Source: Candidatus Gerdarchaeota archaeon (GTDB lineage Archaea > Asgardarchaeota > Heimdallarchaeia > JABLTI01). From it: 9,745 nucleotides of DNA. The stretch lies in assembly GCA_016840945.1 (NCBI GenBank), contig JAEORJ010000039.1:1-9745 (forward strand), given 5' to 3'. This document shows, one piece after another, positions 6,388 to 9,745 of this stretch (positions are counted from its first letter, which is position 1; each line of letters opens with the position of its first letter). The position numbers and the translations under genes were made by a program. Below the pieces are notes generated by a model. The model was not told the origin of the DNA. It saw only the letters and a program-made list of their open reading frames with translations, and did no database searches.

Positions 6388-7506
6388 TTGAAAATATTGG
6401 TAATGATTGCAAGGGAAATTACTCAAAAAGAAATTAATTTAGGCATTGGTTCTGAACTTAGTGGTACAAGATTATCTCCTATCTTTAAAACATTGGACCT
6501 AAATATACCAATTAAAGATAATCAAAGGTATATACCTGATATACCAATTGATCCCAATCTAGGAACACCTATGTTATTGATGCCATTGTTAAATATTTCA
6601 AGTGATAAATCAATTCTTTTTGGAACCCCATCTATAATTGATAAAATAAAGTTATTAAAAACTCAACCAACAAATGTTGTTTCTGATCCTGGAAAAGGGA
6701 CTGGTAATCCAATAATTGCTGCATCAATGGAAGCTGAGGATGATGACATATTGATCCTTTCACCATGTGATCAATATCAAAGCTCCGCTGTACATAAAGC
6801 TGTCAAAATAATCTTGGATAAAATAGAAGCAGGTAAATTTAAGAGTGGAACAATGTTAACTGATGGAACTAAGAATCCTGCTTTTAGTTATATTAAAGTC
6901 GATGGTGATAAGGCTGTAGAATTCATGTTGAAGGGAACAATCCCTAAAGATGATATGATAGCTGAAACCATGGTAGTCTGTGTGAGAGCTGAATTTTTGA
7001 AACAGCAGATAGTAAAAATGAAAAACGCTACAATTAAGCAATTGAAAGAGATATACCCATATCCAAAAGATGACCTGGAAATTATTCAAAAACAATTGAA
7101 AACAATTAGTGAACTAATTGAAAGTAAGGTATCCACTAATGAATATTTACAAAAATGTCCTTTCTGTGATTTCTCAAAAGTGATTCATAGACTTTTGATC
7201 CCTAATATGACCTTTGCTACTGTGCGTTATTTAGATGAATGGGATGACCTTGGTGACTGGCAAAAAATTTATCGCTCATCGCTTTATCCAAAAGATAAAA
7301 ATGGAAATGTGGTCTTTTCTAAACCAGGATTAATATCTTATACTAATTGTAGGAATTCATTAATAGCTAATTTTACTGATAAAAAAATCATTTTAGAAGG
7401 TTTAGATAATAGGATAGTAGCAATTGGTTCACGTGGAACCATTGACATCTCTTTAGATATGGATCCTCAAAATTTCAAAAAAGAAGTAATGAAATTACAA
7501 ATGTAA
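6388..7506 (+). CDS. Divergent mannose-1-phosphate guanylyltransferase-like protein, probably altered or inactive
   Basis: About 372 residues, close to ManC/Mpg length. It aligns in order with that family: a GTRLSP loop (26-31), DPGKGTGNPIIAA (100-112) at the place of the family PxNTAPAI segment, SPCDQ (125-129) for PSDH, DFSKVI (261-266) for the IDYAVME motif, WDDLGDW (285-291) for WsDvGSW, and KDKNGN and GLDNRIV near the end. Active enzymes join GTP and mannose-1-phosphate into GDP-mannose for glycans. Here the LAGGxGTR loop is lengthened and lacks the AGG, the PKQF lysine motif is not evident, the FVEKP block is shortened to YIKVDGDKA, and WNSGMF is replaced by IAETMVV. Catalysis as in ManC is therefore doubtful. 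I chose TTG 6388 (MKILVMIA) because GGTG lies 6 nt upstream (6378-6381). TTG 6358, ATG 6376 and ATG 6403 are alternatives, the start being the weakest part of the call. Confidence 0.75.
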   Translation: MKILVMIAREITQKEINLGIGSELSGTRLSPIFKTLDLNIPIKDNQRYIPDIPIDPNLGTPMLLMPLLNISSDKSILFGTPSIIDKIKLLKTQPTNVVSDPGKGTGNPIIAASMEAEDDDILILSPCDQYQSSAVHKAVKIILDKIEAGKFKSGTMLTDGTKNPAFSYIKVDGDKAVEFMLKGTIPKDDMIAETMVVCVRAEFLKQQIVKMKNATIKQLKEIYPYPKDDLEIIQKQLKTISELIESKVSTNEYLQKCPFCDFSKVIHRLLIPNMTFATVRYLDEWDDLGDWQKIYRSSLYPKDKNGNVVFSKPGLISYTNCRNSLIANFTDKKIILEGLDNRIVAIGSRGTIDISLDMDPQNFKKEVMKLQM

Positions 7507-7545
7507 AAAAAATAAAAAGATAAAGCATTTACTGCTTTCTTTTTC
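7507..7545. terminator. Probable bidirectional terminator between convergent genes
   Basis: AAAGCA (7522-7527) and TGCTTT (7533-7538) form a perfect 6-bp stem with a 5-nt loop. On the + strand CTTTTTC follows; on the - strand the tract reads CTTTTTATTTTTTT. Each transcript thus meets the hairpin and then a U-run. The right arm lies inside the last codons of the - strand gene, which encode the basic RKRKQ tail. Confidence 0.5.
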
Positions 7546-8461
7546 TAATAATGATACTTATACCACTTAAAGTGATACCTATCGCTGGAACTAACCACCA
7601 ATTAAATCCTGGAAACAATGAAGATAACCATTCATCTAAATTTATACCATCACCTTTAGGAAGAGTAAATTCACCAAGAGTATAGCTTTCTCTTTCAACT
7701 TCCGATTGAATAACTATTAACATAGTATCATCTGATTCAAGTCCTTCAATCGATAAATCAACTCTCATACCTAGAAGCAATCCTGTGAGCATATCATAAG
7801 CAATTTTTAGATTATATGAAAAGGTAAAATCAATTGTTTCTACTTCATCAAAATATGTTCCATTCACGAACCATTCAAAAACACAAGTTTTATTTGAAGA
7901 ATTAATGTCAGTATCAGCCTCAATATAGACATCTGCTAGCTCATTAAAGATTTCACTCATTAATGTAACAAATAATGGATTATCATATCCATCAAAAGTT
8001 TCCCATGTACCTGCTGATTTTGGTACTAAAAGATAATCAATTCCTGTAAATCCTCGTTTGATTTCATTCAAAGTTACTTCTTTATTAGCGAATTTTAATG
8101 GCAATAGTAATAGATCATATAATTGTGATTCATATGTTTCATTTGTTATAGTATGACTTTCTGTTAATCCAACTGCACTAAGCTCATAAGTTACGTTTAA
8201 TGATTGCACATCAGTTATATTTAATTGAACTATTGATCCTTGAGGGAGTGCGGAACTTACATTGTTAAAAGTTATACTTGTTGAAGTATAATTGGTTGGT
8301 GAAATATCATAAACAATATTTACTTGGTTTAAATTATAATTATAACTTATAGATGGTTCAACACCCCAATATTGGGTAATTGCTGAAGTATCCTTTACCA
8401 CATTGATTGTAAACATGGATATTATGGCTAATGCTAAGATAATATAATTTGTTTTCTTCAA
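7529..8461 (-). CDS. Secreted, C-terminally anchored surface protein with PGF-CTERM-like tail
   Basis: This 310-residue protein has an N-terminal signal sequence (MKK followed by hydrophobic 7-22, possible cleavage near the TSA at 25-27) and a long extracellular part. The C-terminus has PGF (284-286), a hydrophobic segment (about 287-304) and the basic end RKRKQ. That tripartite order resembles archaeal PGF-CTERM signals that are processed by archaeosortase, but simple membrane anchoring would look the same. Eight N-x-S/T sequons (N57, N67, N81, N89, N107, N187, N190, N200) suggest N-glycosylation outside the cell. I recognise no enzymatic domain. The TTG start is supported by GGAGA (8473-8469) 7 nt upstream. 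A TATA-like TTTAAAAAT lies at 8491-8499 on the - strand. A 99-nt gap with a T-tract separates it from the upstream transglycosylase gene, so independent transcription is likely. Confidence 0.85.
   Translation of the reverse strand: MKKTNYIILALAIISMFTINVVKDTSAITQYWGVEPSISYNYNLNQVNIVYDISPTNYTSTSITFNNVSSALPQGSIVQLNITDVQSLNVTYELSAVGLTESHTITNETYESQLYDLLLLPLKFANKEVTLNEIKRGFTGIDYLLVPKSAGTWETFDGYDNPLFVTLMSEIFNELADVYIEADTDINSSNKTCVFEWFVNGTYFDEVETIDFTFSYNLKIAYDMLTGLLLGMRVDLSIEGLESDDTMLIVIQSEVERESYTLGEFTLPKGDGINLDEWLSSLFPGFNWWLVPAIGITLSGISIIIRKRKQ
7532..7612 (-). other. PGF-hydrophobic-RKRK C-terminal sorting or anchor signal
   Basis: It encodes residues 284-310: the PGF tripeptide, an uncharged helix of about 18 residues and a terminal cluster of four basic residues. 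This is the same order as PGF-CTERM signals. No archaeosortase gene is in the window. Confidence 0.55.
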
Positions 8462-8490
8462 AATAATTTCTCCGATGGTTTTAACTAATA

Positions 8491-8499
8491 ATTTTTAAA
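8491..8499 (-). promoter_or_regulatory. Possible TATA box for the secreted protein gene
   Basis: Read on the - strand this is TTTAAAAAT, 30-38 nt upstream of the TTG start at 8461. The implied transcription start falls very close to the Shine-Dalgarno site at 8473-8469, so the exact element is uncertain. Confidence 0.25.
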
Positions 8500-8542
8500 G
8501 TTGAATTAGTGGTAGTTTAATTCTAAGATTTTTTGTCGCTAA

Positions 8543-8556
8543 TATTAAAAAACAAT
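8543..8556 (-). terminator. T-tract terminator after the TGT/DpdA-like gene
   Basis: On the - strand the sequence TTGTTTTTTAATA follows the stop codon by about 6 nt, a typical archaeal T-tract. CGCTAA overlapping the stop and TTAGCG beyond the tract (8561-8566 and 8537-8542) form a 6-bp inverted repeat around it. Confidence 0.45.
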
Positions 8557-8560
8557 TACG

Positions 8561-9682
8561 TTAGCGGCATTTCTCTAATTTTTCTAATGTGTAGGTAAGT
8601 ATCCCTTTGAAAAATCGATGTTTCCCTAATTTCTCTTTACAAAAATCTATCAATCGATTTTCTTTTAAAGCCTCTTTTGCTTCACCTAAAATCCTTTGAT
8701 AAACAAAAGCGTTATGCATTGCTCGATTTTTGAATCCCTCATTTCCACCAATTTTCATGAGAGCTTCTATTACCTCCAAATCTTTACCTGAACATATAGG
8801 ACAAGTACAACAATATTCATCCCATTTTACACTTGTTGTACACATAGTTGTTTTTTTGGAAACCTTTCTAGCACCTATTTTATCTTGGTAAACAAGAAAA
8901 TATTTAGCGTTCATTATCCATGAAATACTTTCAATACTATCAGCACCTGATAGCAAAAAAATAAGTCCTGCTAGGGGGCTGCCAACACCAAAAACATGAA
9001 GTAATCTATTTTCATCTAAAGTATTAAGCTGTTTTCTAGCAGCTATTACTCTATCAATGATATTGAAATATCTAGTATGTGAGGTATAAGATTGTTTCAT
9101 CTGAGGAACAAGTCCACCTATCCCCCAAATCTTAAAATCATTAATTTTGATTACTTTTTGATAATACTCAATTATTTCATTTGCATCTGTACCATGAAGA
9201 ACAGGCATCACTTCAATACCGTTATCAATTTTAATATTTGCCATTTCAATATTAATAAACGATCTTTCCGCTAATTTCATTGCTTTTTCTTGAGAAAAGT
9301 CTTGTAGGATTGGATAGTCAAGGCCAACAGCAATATCCACTTTTGATGCATTTTGTAAATCAATTACTGCTTCAGGATTGATTTTTTCTTCTTCCCCTCT
9401 CGAGATGAATTGAAACCCACCAGAATCCATTGCACAAATTTCATTTTTCAATCCTAATTCTTTATGGATCCCATTTTTTCTTATTCTTTGTTCTAGACGA
9501 TTATTTTGTTGAATATCATAAGCATTAGTCATAACTGAGCAGTTGGGGATTTTGATCCAAGGTCTAGGATTATTTTCTCTGAATGAATAGGTTAGCATCA
9601 TCGTTGGAGTAGTAAACTTCTTGGTATTAATTATTGTTGATTTTTCAATTGCGAAACCATTTAATTTCAAATCATATGCCAT
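8561..9682 (-). CDS. tRNA-guanine transglycosylase superfamily protein (PUA-less, DpdA-like), nucleophile position Glu
   Basis: This 373-residue protein has the TGT barrel signatures in order: TNAYDI (52-57), MDSGGFQF (85-92, conserved D86), VGLDYP (119-124), WGIGGLVPQM (186-195), HVFGVGSP (229-236), GADSIESISW (246-255), a zinc site CTCPIC (C292, C294, C297), and H323 in MHNAF as the fourth ligand. TGT enzymes exchange guanine for a 7-deazaguanine base (preQ0 in archaea) in tRNA. Archaeal TgtA proteins are longer and carry a PUA domain, which is absent here. The length and the ADSxxSxxW block recall DpdA, the paralogue that inserts 7-deazaguanines into DNA. In TGT the second Asp of the DxxDS block is the nucleophile; here it is E251 (GAA). 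The ATG start is preceded by GGCGA at about 8 nt. No other dpd or archaeosine genes are in the window, so the substrate is open. Confidence 0.85.
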   Translation of the reverse strand: MAYDLKLNGFAIEKSTIINTKKFTTPTMMLTYSFRENNPRPWIKIPNCSVMTNAYDIQQNNRLEQRIRKNGIHKELGLKNEICAMDSGGFQFISRGEEEKINPEAVIDLQNASKVDIAVGLDYPILQDFSQEKAMKLAERSFINIEMANIKIDNGIEVMPVLHGTDANEIIEYYQKVIKINDFKIWGIGGLVPQMKQSYTSHTRYFNIIDRVIAARKQLNTLDENRLLHVFGVGSPLAGLIFLLSGADSIESISWIMNAKYFLVYQDKIGARKVSKKTTMCTTSVKWDEYCCTCPICSGKDLEVIEALMKIGGNEGFKNRAMHNAFVYQRILGEAKEALKENRLIDFCKEKLGKHRFFKGILTYTLEKLEKCR

Positions 9683-9745
9683 AAGTAAACTCGCCTAGAG
9701 ATTTATATTAAAATTATTCTTTTCTAACTCCTGGAAAATAATTTC

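Noticed and set aside
6856..7095. 79-codon - strand frame
   Set aside because: It lies fully inside the ManC-like gene on the opposite strand, without motif or start signal.
7158..7169. CPFC in the ManC-like protein, considered as a zinc site
   Set aside because: It is a single pair without a partner pair, and it falls where ManC proteins have the IDYAVME segment.
9092..9274. 60-codon + strand frame
   Set aside because: It is antisense to the TGT-like gene with low-complexity content.

Overview
The window is AT-rich, densely coded DNA carrying nine genes, one of them cut by the left edge. It most likely comes from an Asgard archaeon, with a Heimdallarchaeia-type lineage as the best guess. 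Four things point that way: a eukaryote-like Ras/Rab-type small GTPase; a family-divergent archaeal-style tRNA-guanine transglycosylase-fold protein; secreted and membrane proteins with archaeal surface features (DxDxDG calcium repeats, a C-terminal PGF-hydrophobic-RKRK tail); and start signals dominated by GGTGA/GGAGA-type Shine-Dalgarno sequences with GTG and TTG starts, plus T-tract terminators. No rRNA, tRNA, CRISPR array or transposon was seen.

Left block (1-2279, + strand): the 3' end of an unrecognised helical protein gene; a DUF2225 zinc-binding/TPR protein 28 nt downstream; then, after a 149-nt gap, a small GTPase followed 35 nt later by a thioredoxin-coupled-type ArsC/LMW-phosphatase family protein. 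This block runs head-on into a long - strand gene (2280-4700) for a HEAT-repeat scaffold protein whose C-terminal third is split by a very acidic linker. The two convergent stop codons abut with no base between them.

Centre (4701-7506): a 273-nt divergent intergenic region holds three perfect inverted repeats. It separates the HEAT gene from a + strand gene for an unusual membrane protein: N-terminal membrane segment, seven 23-residue calcium-binding (thrombospondin type 3-like) repeats, a second membrane helix, then a probable winged-helix segment and four CxxC pairs on the predicted cytoplasmic side. A poly-T terminator follows, and then a strongly divergent mannose-1-phosphate guanylyltransferase-like gene that has lost several catalytic signatures.

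Right block (7507-9745, - strand): a hairpin flanked by an A-tract and a T-tract looks like a shared bidirectional terminator. It is followed by a secreted, sequon-rich protein with a PGF-CTERM-like tail, and by a PUA-less TGT/DpdA-like transglycosylase in which the residue aligned with the nucleophilic Asp is Glu.

The most interesting candidates are the transmembrane calcium-repeat/HTH/zinc protein with its repeat-rich upstream region, the TGT/DpdA-like protein with the Asp-to-Glu change, and the degenerate ManC-like protein. Nothing in the window proves that these act as one system. All functional calls rest on motifs read by eye.
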